Shown: in pieces, positions 28,053 to 38,475 of the stretch
Layout: each line of letters begins with the position of its first letter
How positions within the stretch are numbered: position 1 is the stretch's first letter
Assembly: GCF_004770145.1 (NCBI RefSeq)
Contig: NZ_RQFW01000005.1
Coordinates: forward strand, 310,001-374,000
Reading direction: 5' to 3'
Length of the DNA stretch: 64,000 bases
Source: Leptospira bourretii
GTDB taxonomy: Bacteria > Spirochaetota > Leptospiria > Leptospirales > Leptospiraceae
Translations under genes and position numbers: made by a program
Notes under the pieces: model-generated
The model's database searches: none
Told to the model about the DNA's origin: nothing
Seen by the model: only the letters and a program-made list of their open reading frames with translations

Positions 28053-29465
28053 ATGGATTTTACAAAAACAACAAATGATTTAAGCCAACTCATTGGCGAA
28101 AAAAAGGTCATTCAAAAAAATGACGGAACAATGGACGAAGCTTTGTTCAATTCTTATGGAACCGACAGAACAAAAGTATATCCACCAAATTACCAAGTTC
28201 TAGTTTTTCCAGAAAGTACAGAAGATGTAGCCGCAGTTGTATCCTATGCTTACAAAAATGAAATTGCAGTTGTTCCTTCTGGGGGACGAACTGGATACGC
28301 CGGTGGCGCTGTTGCCAAAAATGGTGAAATTGTTATCTCTTTAGCAAAAATGGACAAAGTGGTTGACTTCGACCCATTCCTTGGCACCTTACATGTGCAA
28401 GCTGGCATGATTACAAAAAACCTACACAAAGAAGCCGAAGAACGTGGATTTTATTTTCCAGTCGATTTTGCTGCCACTGGATCCAGTCACATCGGTGGAA
28501 ACATTGCAACCAATGCAGGCGGAGTTCGTGTGGTTCACTATGGATTGATTCGGGATTGGATTCTTGGCCTAACGGTTGTAAACGGGAAAGGAGAAACCTA
28601 CAGATTCAATGGTGAAATTTTAAAGAACAATACCGGATACGATCTCAAACATTTGTTTATTGGATCCGAAGGAACACTTGGAATCATAACTGAGGCGGTA
28701 GTCAAACTCACAAAACCACCAAAAGACATTCGTGTCATTTTCCTTGCTGTTCCCGAATACAAAAATATTTTAGAAATTTTTCGTGAAACACATAACTTTG
28801 ATTTACCACTTCTTGCTTTTGAGTTTTTAACTGATTATTGTTTAGACAAAGTCAAAGAACATTTAGGTGTTCCCGATCCATTCCAAACACCTAGCAAATA
28901 TTATGTGCTAATGGAATTCGAAGTGGATGGTGATACGGACGAAGAAAAACTTTATTCCATTTTAGAATCCATTACCGAAAAAGAACTCATCACCGATGGT
29001 TCGATTGCGCAAAACTCTCGCCAAAATGAAACATTCTGGAAATACCGAGAAGGGATTTCTGAATCTCTCTCCCTTGCTTACACTGTTCATAAAAATGATA
29101 TCTCTCTACCGCTTCGCAATATGGAAGCCTTCTTAGATGAGATGACTGCACTCTTAACGAAAAAGTACCAAGGTTTTCACATTGCTCTTTTTGGACATAT
29201 TGGAGATGGAAACCTTCACCTCAACATTGTGAAACCAAAGGATCTAACGGACGCGGATTTTTTTGCCCAGTGCAAACAAGTGGACCCTGAAATGTTCACC
29301 CTCATTCAAAAATTCAAAGGGTCCATTTCAGCAGAGCACGGGATTGGACTTTTGAAAAAAGACTATCTAAACTTTTCTAGATCAGAATCAGAAATCGACA
29401 CCATGAAAGCGATCAAATTGGCTTTTGACCCCAAAGGGATCCTGAACCCCGGCAAAGTGCTTTAA
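28053..29465 (+). CDS. FAD-linked oxidase, GlcD/D-lactate dehydrogenase family
   Basis: A 470-residue flavoprotein with an N-terminal PCMH-type FAD domain (VVPSGGRTGYAGGAVAK near 72-88, GSSHIGGNIATNAGG near 144-158) and a C-terminal FAD-oxidase domain ending ISAEHGIGLLKKDYL. The set fits GlcD and D-2-hydroxyacid dehydrogenases, which oxidise glycolate, D-lactate or 2-hydroxyglutarate and feed electrons to a quinone or an Fe-S partner. No GlcE or GlcF gene is next to it. It has a good ribosome binding site (AAAGGA) ten bases upstream and probably shares ppk1's transcript. Confidence 0.88.
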   Translation: MDFTKTTNDLSQLIGEKKVIQKNDGTMDEALFNSYGTDRTKVYPPNYQVLVFPESTEDVAAVVSYAYKNEIAVVPSGGRTGYAGGAVAKNGEIVISLAKMDKVVDFDPFLGTLHVQAGMITKNLHKEAEERGFYFPVDFAATGSSHIGGNIATNAGGVRVVHYGLIRDWILGLTVVNGKGETYRFNGEILKNNTGYDLKHLFIGSEGTLGIITEAVVKLTKPPKDIRVIFLAVPEYKNILEIFRETHNFDLPLLAFEFLTDYCLDKVKEHLGVPDPFQTPSKYYVLMEFEVDGDTDEEKLYSILESITEKELITDGSIAQNSRQNETFWKYREGISESLSLAYTVHKNDISLPLRNMEAFLDEMTALLTKKYQGFHIALFGHIGDGNLHLNIVKPKDLTDADFFAQCKQVDPEMFTLIQKFKGSISAEHGIGLLKKDYLNFSRSESEIDTMKAIKLAFDPKGILNPGKVL

Positions 29466-29475
29466 ATCCAGGCAA

Positions 29476-29511
29476 AGGCAGAGCGAACCAAGAATTTGAG
29501 TCGTTCTGCCT
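29476..29511 (+). terminator. Probable terminator after the ppk1-oxidase operon
   Basis: An 11-base imperfect stem (AGGCAGAGCGA with TCGTTCTGCCT, one mismatch) is followed by ATTTTGT. The T-run is short, so termination may be incomplete. It lies ten bases after the oxidase stop. Confidence 0.55.
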
Positions 29512-29573
29512 ATTTTGTAGGCAAGTTCCAAAAAAATGCTAGATTTTAATCAGATCCAGTCTATACTGTAATT

Positions 29574-29915
29574 ATGTTCAGGCATGTGATCAAAATATTT
29601 GGGATTTCCCTACTCACACTTTCCCTGGGCAGCGCTTTTCTTTCAGAAGAGAATGTTCTTGTTCGCACTCGCGGAGCCAAATCCAGCCGAGTCAGTGGAA
29701 AGAGCCAACTTTCAGGCACTATTTCCGTTGCGATTCAAAAATCCTCTTCTGAAGAGACTTCAGGTACAAAAGATCTAGAAGATGTACTCACTGGGAGCGG
29801 AAAAGGTCAGACTTCGGTCACTACCCTTCTGCTAACACATAACAACAACTTGCATCCTTCTTTTATCTCTGGGCTCCTTGCAACCCGTTACCTGAGTTTA
29901 CCTCCACCCGTTTAA
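29574..29915 (+). CDS. Small secreted protein with PPPV C-terminus (first of a pair)
   Basis: A 113-residue protein with a signal peptide (hydrophobic 5-20, cleavage probably after GSAFLS). The mature part is Ser/Thr/Lys-rich, has no cysteine and only two histidines, and ends HPSFISGLLATRYLSLPPPV. The next gene encodes a protein with a closely matching end (see 30180-30557). Both lie directly upstream of the RND metal-efflux operon. A strong hairpin follows at 29935. I do not recognise the family. A periplasmic accessory of the efflux system or an unrelated secreted pair are both possible. Confidence 0.6.
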   Translation: MFRHVIKIFGISLLTLSLGSAFLSEENVLVRTRGAKSSRVSGKSQLSGTISVAIQKSSSEETSGTKDLEDVLTGSGKGQTSVTTLLLTHNNNLHPSFISGLLATRYLSLPPPV

Positions 29916-29934
29916 CTCCTCTCTACCGCTTAAA

Positions 29935-29958
29935 CCTGTGTCCCGTAAGGGACACAGG
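29935..29958 (+). terminator. Strong hairpin between the two small secreted genes
   Basis: A perfect ten-base stem CCTGTGTCCC/GGGACACAGG with loop GTAA is followed by ATGTTTTTAT. It lies 20 bases after the first small gene's stop, as a terminator or attenuator should. The gene pair downstream would then need its own promoter. Confidence 0.85.
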
Positions 29959-30179
29959 ATGTTTTTATATATTCAACATTTCCTATGTTTTGTTTCTCAT
30001 TTGCCAAAGACTATTATGACTGTTCCGGGGAATTCCTGACTCTGGGCAGTCTTTTTTTTGGAAAGTCCTTCGTCCAATCTCCTATATTCTAACCAATCTG
30101 TTCAATGTTTAGGATTTATTTGAAACTTTAGAAATATTTTAGAATTGAGTAAGCAAGCCAAAATGAATGAGTGGATAAT

Positions 30180-30557
30180 ATGACGGCAAACTGGTCGGCA
30201 AAACTGATAGCTTTACTTTTAACGGTGACCGTAGGTTTCCCGTTAGACGGTACATCAGATACAGTTTCCGAATATCTAGAAGCCAATCTTCATCAGATTA
30301 AAAAGTCTTACTCCGCTTCTCTCGAAACACCAGAAGATACCGCAATTGATAATCAAAAGATTTCTTCCATTGATGATTCTGCTACTCTTAGTCGTTCCAG
30401 AGCGGACTTTTTAGATTTTTTTAACGAAAACAAATCCGATTTATATTCTGAATCGCTTTTAGTTAGTTATGTTGATTTGATTTCAGAGGGAACTTATATT
30501 CCCAGTTTACTTTCCTCACTTCTCTTAAATATTCCTCCCCCTACTTCTTTCGTTTAA
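30180..30557 (+). CDS. Small secreted protein with IPPP C-terminus (second of a pair)
   Basis: From ATG 30180 the product is 125 residues: an N-terminal signal peptide (ANWSAKLIALLLTVTVG), an acidic Ser/Asp/Glu-rich middle and the end YIPSLLSSLLLNIPPPTSFV. I prefer ATG 30180 (GAGTGG at 30169-30174 as ribosome binding site) over the in-frame GTG at 30171, which has none. The C-terminal pattern P-S-x-x-S-x-L-L, then Pro-Pro-Pro after a short hydrophobic run, is shared with the gene at 29574 although the middles do not match. A hairpin GAGGAA/TTCCTC (30576-30594) follows before the efflux operon. Confidence 0.6.
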   Translation: MTANWSAKLIALLLTVTVGFPLDGTSDTVSEYLEANLHQIKKSYSASLETPEDTAIDNQKISSIDDSATLSRSRADFLDFFNENKSDLYSESLLVSYVDLISEGTYIPSLLSSLLLNIPPPTSFV

Positions 30558-30657
30558 TCCACTTCGGCATTTGCTGAGGAAAGGTATGTTCCTCGTTCGT
30601 AAGGATAGAGCCATACCCATGTTTTCATTTTCTTAATTTTTAAATGTTTGGTAATTT

Positions 30658-32076
30658 ATGAGTTTTTCTAAAAGAATCGGTATCTACCTCTTTCTTGTGT
30701 ATTCTACCTCCTACTTATGGGGGGAGGCTAGAATCGCACAGGCAAGTGAAGCCCTGAAAAGACAACTTTCAGATGAAAATCCAAGATCATCTTTAGGATC
30801 AAGTTTGTATCCTGATGACCAAAGGTTGAATCGTGAAATTGATTTAGAGTCTGCAGAGACACTTCTATGGAAGAATAACCTTCTGCTCATCGCATCCCGT
30901 TTCCAAATCGACGTAAAAAAAGCAGGGATCTTACAAGCAGGACTCTATGCGAATCCGAATATCGCTATTGACCAAAGTATTTTTGCAGAACCAACACAAA
31001 GGTATTTTGATACAACAAGATCAGGGCAATCGGTAATTCAAATCCAACAAGTATTCTTACTTGGTGGGAAAATTGATAAACGTGTGAAAGTGGCAGAATT
31101 GAACGCAAAGATCTCCGAACAAGAGTTTTATGATCTGGCTCGAGCTGTCATTACGAAGCTAAGAAGAACGTTTTATACAATTTACTTTTATAAAAAAGCC
31201 GTTGTATTCTATGATCAAAGTATTGCCTCCATTGAAAAAACGGTAGATTCATCTGAACTTGCATATAAAAGGCGAGCCCTTCTACAAGCAGAACATTTAC
31301 GGTTAAAAGCTCTTTTGTTCTTTCTAAAAAAAGAAAGAGAAGATTTAGCAATCAAAGTCTACGAAAAAGAAGCGGATCTTAAAATTCTTTTGAATGATGA
31401 TTTGTATCGTGATGCAAGAGTTGAGTTTATTCCAACTGTCAACGAATCAAATTTGGATGCAATTGTTCCTAACCAGGCACGTTTGGAAGATTTAGTGGAA
31501 ATCGCTCGCGAGAACCGACCAGACCTTAAAAAAGCATTACAAACATTACGTTTTGAAGAAGCAAATTTAGAACTCCAATACGCAAATGCCATCCCAGATT
31601 TATCTTTCGGTCCAGTTTATAACCGTGGTGGTACCGCATTTCAAAACTATTGGGGAGTCACTGCACAGCTCAGTGTTCCTCTCTTTGATAGAAACCAAGG
31701 AAATATCCAAGCAGCAGAAAAGGCCATTCTTGTCCGCAAACAAGAGTTAAAGAACAATATCCTTGAAGTAGAAAATGAGGTAGCAGTTGCTTACCAATCG
31801 GCTCGAATCAAAGACGCACTTTATAAACGATTTAGTAATGCTTATATCAAAGATTACGGAAGTTTATCTTTGGATATGATTATGAGTTATGAAAAAAAAT
31901 ACATAACCATCTTAGAGTTCGCAGACTTCTTCGAAACTTATCGTTCCAGTATTGTCGAAATGTTAAAACTACAAACAGATCGAATGGAAGCCATCGAAAA
32001 CGTAAACTATGCTGTGGGTAAAGGTGTCTTTATCCCCAAATCTGAAAACCAAACCAATCCTAAAACTGAGGAATAA
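30658..32076 (+). CDS. Outer-membrane efflux channel of a metal RND pump (TolC/CzcC family)
   Basis: A 472-residue outer-membrane factor. A signal peptide (to about residue 22, ending YLWGEA) is followed by two repeats of long coiled helices typical of the TolC fold, for example [20 protein letters not shown] and [18 protein letters not shown]. Conserved short motifs are [20 protein letters not shown] (the OEP repeat start) and [20 protein letters not shown], the latter typical of the heavy-metal (CzcC/CusC) branch. It is the first gene of the channel-adaptor-pump operon, and the adaptor begins two bases later. Confidence 0.88.
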   Translation: MSFSKRIGIYLFLVYSTSYLWGEARIAQASEALKRQLSDENPRSSLGSSLYPDDQRLNREIDLESAETLLWKNNLLLIASRFQIDVKKAGILQAGLYANPNIAIDQSIFAEPTQRYFDTTRSGQSVIQIQQVFLLGGKIDKRVKVAELNAKISEQEFYDLARAVITKLRRTFYTIYFYKKAVVFYDQSIASIEKTVDSSELAYKRRALLQAEHLRLKALLFFLKKEREDLAIKVYEKEADLKILLNDDLYRDARVEFIPTVNESNLDAIVPNQARLEDLVEIARENRPDLKKALQTLRFEEANLELQYANAIPDLSFGPVYNRGGTAFQNYWGVTAQLSVPLFDRNQGNIQAAEKAILVRKQELKNNILEVENEVAVAYQSARIKDALYKRFSNAYIKDYGSLSLDMIMSYEKKYITILEFADFFETYRSSIVEMLKLQTDRMEAIENVNYAVGKGVFIPKSENQTNPKTEE

Positions 32077-32077
32077 A

Positions 32078-33085
32078 ATGTTAATTACCTTAAAATCTTT
32101 AAACCAAAAGGCAAAAATCCTCCTAATTTCAGGAGTGGCTCTTGTAGTCATCGCCGTTCTATTTATGATTTTTTCCAAACCGGCAAAACCTGTTCACAAA
32201 CATCCAGAAAAAGCAGAAGTTTTTGATGGAGGTTTACGAATTGAATTCAAACCGAATAGCCCTGGACTTGAAATTGTAAAATCAACGACAATTGGTGGCG
32301 GTGGAGAATTTGTGAGTTTGGAAGCACCAGCAAGACTTATTGCTTCGACTTCTCCTTCAGTTAGTAATGGTGCTCGGATCATCCTTTTCGAATCAGCAGA
32401 GTTAAACGACCTTTATGTTGGTTATGTTCATGCAAAGAACAAACTCCATAGATCAAATAAAAACTTAAGCCGGATCAAAGATATGTTTGTGCACCGAGTG
32501 GCAACGGAAAAAGACTTGGTCGAATCAGAAACGGATGCTGGAAACGATGCGGCGGAACTTGCAGAATTTGAAGGGAAACTTAGGGCACAAGGTTTAAACC
32601 CAAGCGAACTTAGTACTGCCGGAAGTTTAAAAGCTTGGATCATTACAGATGTTCCTGAATCTCAAATCTCTACTCTGCGTAAAGGTAAAAAAGTAAAGGT
32701 CGTATTTGCTTCTTTTCCAGATGAAGAATTTGTAGGAACTGCGGAAGCAATTGGTGATAACGTAGACCCTCTCACAAGAACAGCAAAGATGAGAATCATC
32801 GTTGTGAACGAAAAGTATAGATTGAAACCGGGTATGTTTGGGGTTGTCAAATTTCCAGAGCAAACAGGTGGAGATAGTGTAGTTCTACCTTATACTGCCA
32901 TTGTCACTGTAGAAGGAAAAAACTATGTTTTCGTAGAAGAGAAACCATTAACTTTTAAAAGAAGAGAAGTTGTATTAGGTATCTCTACAAAAGAAAGAGT
33001 CAATATCATCGAAGGTTTGTCTCCTGGTGAGAAGGTAGCCATCCAAGGCTCCATTCTATTAAAAGGTTTGAGTTTTGGTTTTTAA
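32078..33085 (+). CDS. Periplasmic adaptor of a metal RND pump (CzcB-like)
   Basis: A 335-residue membrane-fusion protein that links the inner-membrane pump to the outer channel. It starts at ATG 32078 with GAGGAA ahead of it. One N-terminal transmembrane anchor (about residues 15-34) is followed by a histidine-containing stretch KPVHKHPEK, an alpha-hairpin region around [20 protein letters not shown] and the beta-barrel domain with [12 protein letters not shown]. The end is [19 protein letters not shown], typical of HlyD/CzcB adaptors. No CusF-like metal-binding domain is fused. Confidence 0.87.
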   Translation: MLITLKSLNQKAKILLISGVALVVIAVLFMIFSKPAKPVHKHPEKAEVFDGGLRIEFKPNSPGLEIVKSTTIGGGGEFVSLEAPARLIASTSPSVSNGARIILFESAELNDLYVGYVHAKNKLHRSNKNLSRIKDMFVHRVATEKDLVESETDAGNDAAELAEFEGKLRAQGLNPSELSTAGSLKAWIITDVPESQISTLRKGKKVKVVFASFPDEEFVGTAEAIGDNVDPLTRTAKMRIIVVNEKYRLKPGMFGVVKFPEQTGGDSVVLPYTAIVTVEGKNYVFVEEKPLTFKRREVVLGISTKERVNIIEGLSPGEKVAIQGSILLKGLSFGF

Positions 33086-33086
33086 T

Positions 33087-33839
33087 ATGAAAAAACTCAG
33101 CCTTTTACTGATTGTTATAACACTATTCGGTTCTGCATTATTAGCAGAACCTTCTTCTCCTTATCCGAAAGATAGGGAAGGAAATGAGATCAAACCAGAA
33201 TGGACACCAACTAAGTCAGATCAGTCGGCATTTGGGGAAGATGAAAAATTAAAAGCTGATAGTTTGGATGCCAAAAGACTCCCAAAATCAACCAATTTTT
33301 GGGTTTATGGTGCCTCCATCGGATCTCCAGCAAGTATCAACTTCAATTTAGGTTATTACTTTAAAGATGTCGTTTTACGAGGATCAGGCGGCGCATGGGG
33401 TCCTCACTGGTATGGTGGACAAGTAGATTTAGGATATACCTTCTGGAAAACTCCGGTGATCGCACATAGTATATCCATTGTTGGCGGATACTTTGAAGTG
33501 AATCCTTTTGCGCCAGAAGTCGGTCGTGGTGGACAATCTTCCTACCCTACTGGGCTCAATATTCCTGGTTACAATCGGAGAGACCCTTCTCAAGAAGACT
33601 TACTCATCAGATCCTATGTAAACTCCATTGATAGCAATGTCGGTGCTTATTTAGAATATGAAAGCCGAGAAAGACAAAAAGTCCATCTTTCACAAAGATA
33701 CATTGGAATGACATACGACTTCCTACTTGGAAATTTCTTTTTACAAGTAGGTGGCGGAATCGGCCAAGGCGATTACAAAAACCCACAATTATTACTCCAA
33801 ATGGGTTACCTCTTCAATACGAGGGAATATCATGATTAA
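33087..33839 (+). CDS. Envelope protein inserted between adaptor and pump genes, probable barrel
   Basis: A 250-residue protein with a signal peptide (residues 1-18, cleaved near ALLA-EPSS) and a mature part rich in Gly, Tyr and aromatic alternating strands ([45 protein letters not shown]). The pattern suggests a small outer-membrane beta-barrel. It begins one base after the adaptor stop and overlaps the pump gene by eight bases, so it is translated as part of the efflux operon. I know no standard RND component of this kind. A strain- or clade-specific outer-membrane partner is the best guess. Confidence 0.68.
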   Translation: MKKLSLLLIVITLFGSALLAEPSSPYPKDREGNEIKPEWTPTKSDQSAFGEDEKLKADSLDAKRLPKSTNFWVYGASIGSPASINFNLGYYFKDVVLRGSGGAWGPHWYGGQVDLGYTFWKTPVIAHSISIVGGYFEVNPFAPEVGRGGQSSYPTGLNIPGYNRRDPSQEDLLIRSYVNSIDSNVGAYLEYESRERQKVHLSQRYIGMTYDFLLGNFFLQVGGGIGQGDYKNPQLLLQMGYLFNTREYHD

Positions 33840-36800
33840 AGATTTTATAGAACAAGCACTTAAAAACCGTGTTACAACACTTATCGCAGCAGCAGTGGCT
33901 GTTCTCTTCGGGACTTGGGCATGGATAGACATTCGAAAGGAAGCATATTCAGATATTGCCGACACACAAGTACGACTCATTGCAAAGTTTCCAGGTAAAG
34001 CTGCAGTTGAAGTAGAAGAACGTGTTACCCTTCCCATTGAACGGGTATTAAATGCAATTCCTAAGGTTGCCGTAAGACGATCCAGAACCATCAACGGTTT
34101 AGTTGTATTTCAATTTGTTTTTGAAGATGGAACTGACGATTATTTTGCTCGTATGCGACTTATGGAAAGAGTAGCCGATGCTGACATCCCTGAAGATGTC
34201 CATCCCGCACTTGGACCAATGAGTTCCCCTGTCGGTGAAATCTATCGATATGTCGTAGAATCATCTGAAAACCATACTCCGATGGAACTTCGAACCATCC
34301 AAGATTGGATTGTGATGCCGAAGATGTTACAAATTCCGGGAATCGCCGACGTTGTAACTTTTGGTGGACTTCCAAAACAATACCATGTGGTCACCTCACC
34401 CGATAAGTTAATTCGTTATAAATTAACCATTGGTGATGTTATTAAGGCAATTCAAGAAAACAACTTGAATACGGGAGGAAACTTACTCCTCCAGGGGGAA
34501 CAAGGATTTCCCATTCGTTCACTTGGTGCCATCCGAGATCCAAAACACATTGAAAACATTGTGGTCAAAACCGTTAATGGAGTACCTGTTTTTATCCGAG
34601 ACTTAGGTTCTGTTGAAATTTCTCATCCCATTCCCAGCGGAGTTCTTGGTTATACCATTCAAAATGATGAGGAAGGACTCATTGACGTAGATTCATCTGT
34701 TCAAGGTTTGGTGGCGATGCGTCGTTGGGGTGATCCCAATGAAATGGGCGAAAGAATTCGCGACAAGGTAAAGGAAATCAACGAAAACTATCTTCCTAAA
34801 GGAGTACAACTTCGTAATACTTATGACAGGACAGATTTAGTAAACTACACTCTCCGAACGATTGGTAAAACCTTAGTAGAAGGAGTTGTTGTCGTCAGTT
34901 TAGTTTTAATCTTCTTTATTGGAAGTGTTAGAGCATCTCTAGTCGTGGTTGCAACCATACCGTTTGCCATGTTATTTGCCTTCCTATTGATGAATATGAC
35001 TGGAATTCCTGCCAGTTTACTTTCATTAGGTGCCATCGACTTTGGTATCATTGTGGATGGGGCCGTGATCATGGTAGAAAATATCATGAGGCGATATCGA
35101 GATGCAACTCCCGAAGAAAAATCTCATGGAATTTTAGCATTCACAAGAGATGCCGCATCGGAAGTTGGAACGGAAATCCTCTTTTCGATTTTAATCATCA
35201 TCTTAGCTTATCTCCCAATTTTCTCTTTTGAAAGGATTGAAGGTCGTTTGTTCAAACCAATGGCTTTTACAATCTCCTTTGCGATTCTTGGAGCATTAAT
35301 TTTTGCGATGGCTGTGATTCCTGTCCTCATGTCCATCATTTACAAAACATATTTTGAATCAAAAAATCCAGGTCCGATTGAATGGCATAACCCAGTTTAT
35401 GATTGGATTGAAATACGTTACAAACGAATCATTGAGTTCATCGTAGATAGGTCACGCAAAGCAGTTAAATATACATTTAGTGTTGTGACTGTTTTCCTTG
35501 CCATCGGTATGTTTACTTTAGGAACGGAATTCCTACCAGAAATGGATGAAGGTGGGTTCAACATTCGGATCTTCTTTCCCGTTGGAATTTCCTTACCGGA
35601 AGCAAGAAAGTTTATGCCTAAGATTCGCCAAACTGTTTACAAAAATGAACAAGTTAGCGTTGTAATTTCTCAGTTAGGTCGAAATGATGATGGAACAGAT
35701 CCACTTCCACCAAACAGACTAGAGGTGCTAATTGGTTTAAAAGACTATAACCAATGGAAAGAAAAAATCACCAAACAAGAATTACTATTACGAATGAGGA
35801 ATGATTTGGAAGCCACTCTTCCTGGTGCAAGGGTTAGTTTTTCACAGCCAATTATGGATAACCTTTCCGAAGCCATCATGGGAACCATTGCCGATCTTGC
35901 CGTCTTTGTCTCTGGTAACGATTTAAAAATCATGCGGGGAATCGGAAACCAGGTTCTAGAAGAAATCAAAGAAATGAAAGGTGCCAGCGAATTTGGGATT
36001 GAACAAGAAGCAGAGAGTCCTCAGCTAACAATTAACATCAACAGAGAAGCTGCCGCACGATTTGGAATCAATGTTATCGATATCCAGCAGATGATTGAAG
36101 CAGCCATTGGGATGCAAAGAGTGAGCACTTTATACGAAGGCCCATCAGATGTTCCACCGAAAACACCTGCAAGATTTGGAATAGTTGTCCGATTTTCGAA
36201 GGACTACCGCGCCTCCAAACAAGCAATTGAAAATATGCCAATCATTTCACCAAAAGGAGAAAGGATTCCATTATCGCAATTGGCCGAAATTGAAGTCATC
36301 GATGGTCCAACCATGATCTTCCGACAAGAAGGTCGTCGGGTTGTAACTGTTAGAACCAACATTCGAGGTCGTGACCAAGGGGGATTTGTTTCTGAACTCC
36401 AAAAACGTGTGAAGAAAAAAATCAAACTTCCTGATGGTTATGAAATTCGATTTGGAGGACAGTACGAAAACTTAGCTCGTGTAGGTAAAAAATTAGCAAT
36501 TGTCATCCCAATTACAATTCTCATCATTTTTGGTGTTCTCTATTTGTTATATAGAAACCTAAAATATGTATACGTTGCATTAGCTTGTATTCCTCTCTCA
36601 CTCCTTGGTGGAATTTATGCCCTGTTGATGAGAGGTTATTACTTCAACGTATCTGGTGGTGTCGGATTCATCTCACTATTTGGAATTGCGACAATGGCTG
36701 GAGTTTTGTTTGTATCTAGAACCAATCACTTGTTGATTGAAGAGCCAGAAATCACAACAAAAGCTGCCGTAAAAAAAGCCGCAGTGATTCAGCTAAGACC

Positions 36801-37140
36801 AATGCTTATGACCATGTTACTGGCATTGCTCGGCCTTATCCCCGCAACTCTCGGAACTGGAGTTGGATCAGACGTTCAGAGACCACTGGCAACAGTGATT
36901 GTTGGTGGATTGTTCTCAGCAATGTGCCTTGTGTTAACCATCCTTCCTTCACTTTATTTAGTTGTTGTGGGTGAAAGAAAACCGAATGCAAAAGAACTTG
37001 AAGAGATGAGTCATAAAAAACACATCCCTTTCCTCGACTTCGTTAACGAACTAAGTGAAGAACCATTGGAAGAAGATGAAGAAGACGATGATTCTCCAAA
37101 GAAAAAGAAGAAACCAGTTAAGAAAAAGAAAAGGACTTAA
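33832..37140 (+). CDS. czcA: Heavy-metal RND efflux pump (CzcA/HME family)
   Basis: A 1102-residue inner-membrane proton antiporter that exports divalent metal ions. The start ATG 33832 is preceded by GAGGG. The protein has the usual 12 transmembrane helices and two large periplasmic loops. The transmembrane-4 motif is [19 protein letters not shown], the D..D..E arrangement of the CzcA/CnrA branch (Zn, Co, Cd, Ni) and unlike the copper/silver CusA type. The C-terminus carries an unusual 30-residue charged tail, first acidic ([12 protein letters not shown]) then basic ([15 protein letters not shown]). Metal specificity within the divalent group cannot be decided. Confidence 0.9.
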   Translation: MIKDFIEQALKNRVTTLIAAAVAVLFGTWAWIDIRKEAYSDIADTQVRLIAKFPGKAAVEVEERVTLPIERVLNAIPKVAVRRSRTINGLVVFQFVFEDGTDDYFARMRLMERVADADIPEDVHPALGPMSSPVGEIYRYVVESSENHTPMELRTIQDWIVMPKMLQIPGIADVVTFGGLPKQYHVVTSPDKLIRYKLTIGDVIKAIQENNLNTGGNLLLQGEQGFPIRSLGAIRDPKHIENIVVKTVNGVPVFIRDLGSVEISHPIPSGVLGYTIQNDEEGLIDVDSSVQGLVAMRRWGDPNEMGERIRDKVKEINENYLPKGVQLRNTYDRTDLVNYTLRTIGKTLVEGVVVVSLVLIFFIGSVRASLVVVATIPFAMLFAFLLMNMTGIPASLLSLGAIDFGIIVDGAVIMVENIMRRYRDATPEEKSHGILAFTRDAASEVGTEILFSILIIILAYLPIFSFERIEGRLFKPMAFTISFAILGALIFAMAVIPVLMSIIYKTYFESKNPGPIEWHNPVYDWIEIRYKRIIEFIVDRSRKAVKYTFSVVTVFLAIGMFTLGTEFLPEMDEGGFNIRIFFPVGISLPEARKFMPKIRQTVYKNEQVSVVISQLGRNDDGTDPLPPNRLEVLIGLKDYNQWKEKITKQELLLRMRNDLEATLPGARVSFSQPIMDNLSEAIMGTIADLAVFVSGNDLKIMRGIGNQVLEEIKEMKGASEFGIEQEAESPQLTININREAAARFGINVIDIQQMIEAAIGMQRVSTLYEGPSDVPPKTPARFGIVVRFSKDYRASKQAIENMPIISPKGERIPLSQLAEIEVIDGPTMIFRQEGRRVVTVRTNIRGRDQGGFVSELQKRVKKKIKLPDGYEIRFGGQYENLARVGKKLAIVIPITILIIFGVLYLLYRNLKYVYVALACIPLSLLGGIYALLMRGYYFNVSGGVGFISLFGIATMAGVLFVSRTNHLLIEEPEITTKAAVKKAAVIQLRPMLMTMLLALLGLIPATLGTGVGSDVQRPLATVIVGGLFSAMCLVLTILPSLYLVVVGERKPNAKELEEMSHKKHIPFLDFVNELSEEPLEEDEEDDDSPKKKKKPVKKKKRT

Positions 37141-37185
37141 TCCTTTTCATATACATAGACTTTATTCTCATTTCTCCTATTTTAC

Positions 37186-37217
37186 ACTCCAAACCACAGT
37201 AAGTAGTGGTTTGGAGT
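37186..37217 (+). terminator. Terminator of the RND efflux operon
   Basis: A perfect 12-base stem ACTCCAAACCAC/GTGGTTTGGAGT with an eight-base loop is followed by TTTTTC. It lies 45 bases after the pump stop and 11 bases before the convergent barrel gene's stop. Confidence 0.9.
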
Positions 37218-37228
37218 TTTTCTTTCAA

Positions 37229-38440
37229 CTAATACCGAACTGAAGCTGCCACAATAAACAATCGCTCTACACGAGTATGTTTATTTTTATCAGTTTCAAA
37301 AACAGGATCCATAGATTCTTTTTGAGTCACTTCAAAACGAATAAGACCTGGATTCCAATGCAATAAATCAAAAGTAGCAGTGTATCCATTTGTCATAAAA
37401 CCATTTCGAGTGTATGTAGTTGCCATCACTTGTTTCGGATCATAAAATCTTTCAATCCGAAAACTCAAACGGTAAAGATCATCATATCGAAAACTGGTCC
37501 AAAAAGTTCCATGGTACCATTGGTTATAAGCATTTGATTCCCTATTTGTATAAATACCAAGGGTTGGATTGATTTCTTTCCACCATGGTTCATACTGAAA
37601 AGATTCTTTTGCTTTTTGTGCTCCCATATCTCCAGATACTGCAAACGATAACCAATCCAAGGCTTTCCATTCTAAAATTGTATTATTATACAATCGAGTT
37701 TGTTTTCTTTCGAAATCAGGTGCTTCATTCCCAACAAATTGATTTGCCGTAACTGTAAAACTCGGTGTTACAAAAAACTTAAACTGAGTTCCAAGTGACT
37801 TATCTTTGTTTTGGTCAGTGATATTTTGCCAACCGTTCATTACATGGAACTGAAATTGAAACTTATCGGTAAACTTAGTAGTAAGCCGAACTCCCGAAGA
37901 ATAATAAGGAACGTAGTCTAGAGCCAATGCCCTAGTATAATTCCAGTTATCTGAAGAAATCCAAGATTCGTGTCCAATATGTCCAAAATAAATACCGGCA
38001 TCCACCCAAGTATCTTTTGCTAACTTAAAACCGACATAAGCTTCCTGGATATGTTTTACTGAGTTTTGATTGGAACTAATGTCTCGATTTGCCTCGGCCG
38101 CATAATTCGTATTTACCGATGTTCCAAACTGGAAAGCCAAACGACCCCTTACTTTTTCCTCCTGCCATTTTGCATCAACAAATCCTAAGTTGATGTTAAA
38201 CTCATCATTACGAACTGCTTGGGTTGCATACAATCTTTCTTTTGATAACGGATGATTGGAATTGTGTGAATAATATGTATCTACAAAAGCACCAAACTTT
38301 AAACTCGCAGGCAGTGGATTTTGTATTGGCGCAGGAGTTTGATTTGTCTGTTCTTTGTTTTCCTCTGCTTGTAACAACGGGAAACAAAAGAAAAACAAAC
38401 ACAAATAAAGTGGGAGCTTAGAACAACAGGGTTGTTTCAT
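37229..38440 (-). CDS. Outer-membrane beta-barrel, BBP2-type porin
   Basis: A 403-residue protein with a signal peptide (residues about 1-25, containing two cysteines in PCCSK), a Pro/Gln-rich linker and a barrel of alternating strands (SLKFGAFVDTYYSHNSNHPL, NINLGFVDAKWQ, AYVGFKLAKDTWVDAGIYFG, IFVAASVRY at the end). The FVDTYY start and the GHESW / SDNWNYTRAL region match the putative beta-barrel porin 2 family. It is the last gene of a minus-strand run with the small cytochrome and the DUF455 protein. A hairpin stands directly ahead of its start. Confidence 0.8.
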   Translation of the reverse strand: MKQPCCSKLPLYLCLFFFCFPLLQAEENKEQTNQTPAPIQNPLPASLKFGAFVDTYYSHNSNHPLSKERLYATQAVRNDEFNINLGFVDAKWQEEKVRGRLAFQFGTSVNTNYAAEANRDISSNQNSVKHIQEAYVGFKLAKDTWVDAGIYFGHIGHESWISSDNWNYTRALALDYVPYYSSGVRLTTKFTDKFQFQFHVMNGWQNITDQNKDKSLGTQFKFFVTPSFTVTANQFVGNEAPDFERKQTRLYNNTILEWKALDWLSFAVSGDMGAQKAKESFQYEPWWKEINPTLGIYTNRESNAYNQWYHGTFWTSFRYDDLYRLSFRIERFYDPKQVMATTYTRNGFMTNGYTATFDLLHWNPGLIRFEVTQKESMDPVFETDKNKHTRVERLFIVAASVRY

Positions 38441-38444
38441 AGTG

Positions 38445-38466
38445 TTCCGCTCCCGAAAGAGCGGAA
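38445..38466 (-). promoter_or_regulatory. Intercistronic hairpin ahead of the barrel gene
   Basis: A perfect eight-base stem TTCCGCTC/GAGCGGAA with a six-base loop lies between the cytochrome stop (38476) and the barrel ATG (38440). On the minus strand its second arm (GAGCGGAA) ends four bases before the start codon and covers the only ribosome-binding-like bases. It may tune translation of the barrel or stabilise processed mRNA. No T-run follows, so a terminator is unlikely. Confidence 0.6.
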
Positions 38467-38475
38467 ATAAATTGA

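Noticed and set aside
33832..37140. Copper/silver pump of the CusA type
   Set aside because: The transmembrane-4 motif is [15 protein letters not shown], the divalent-metal branch, not the CusA form.
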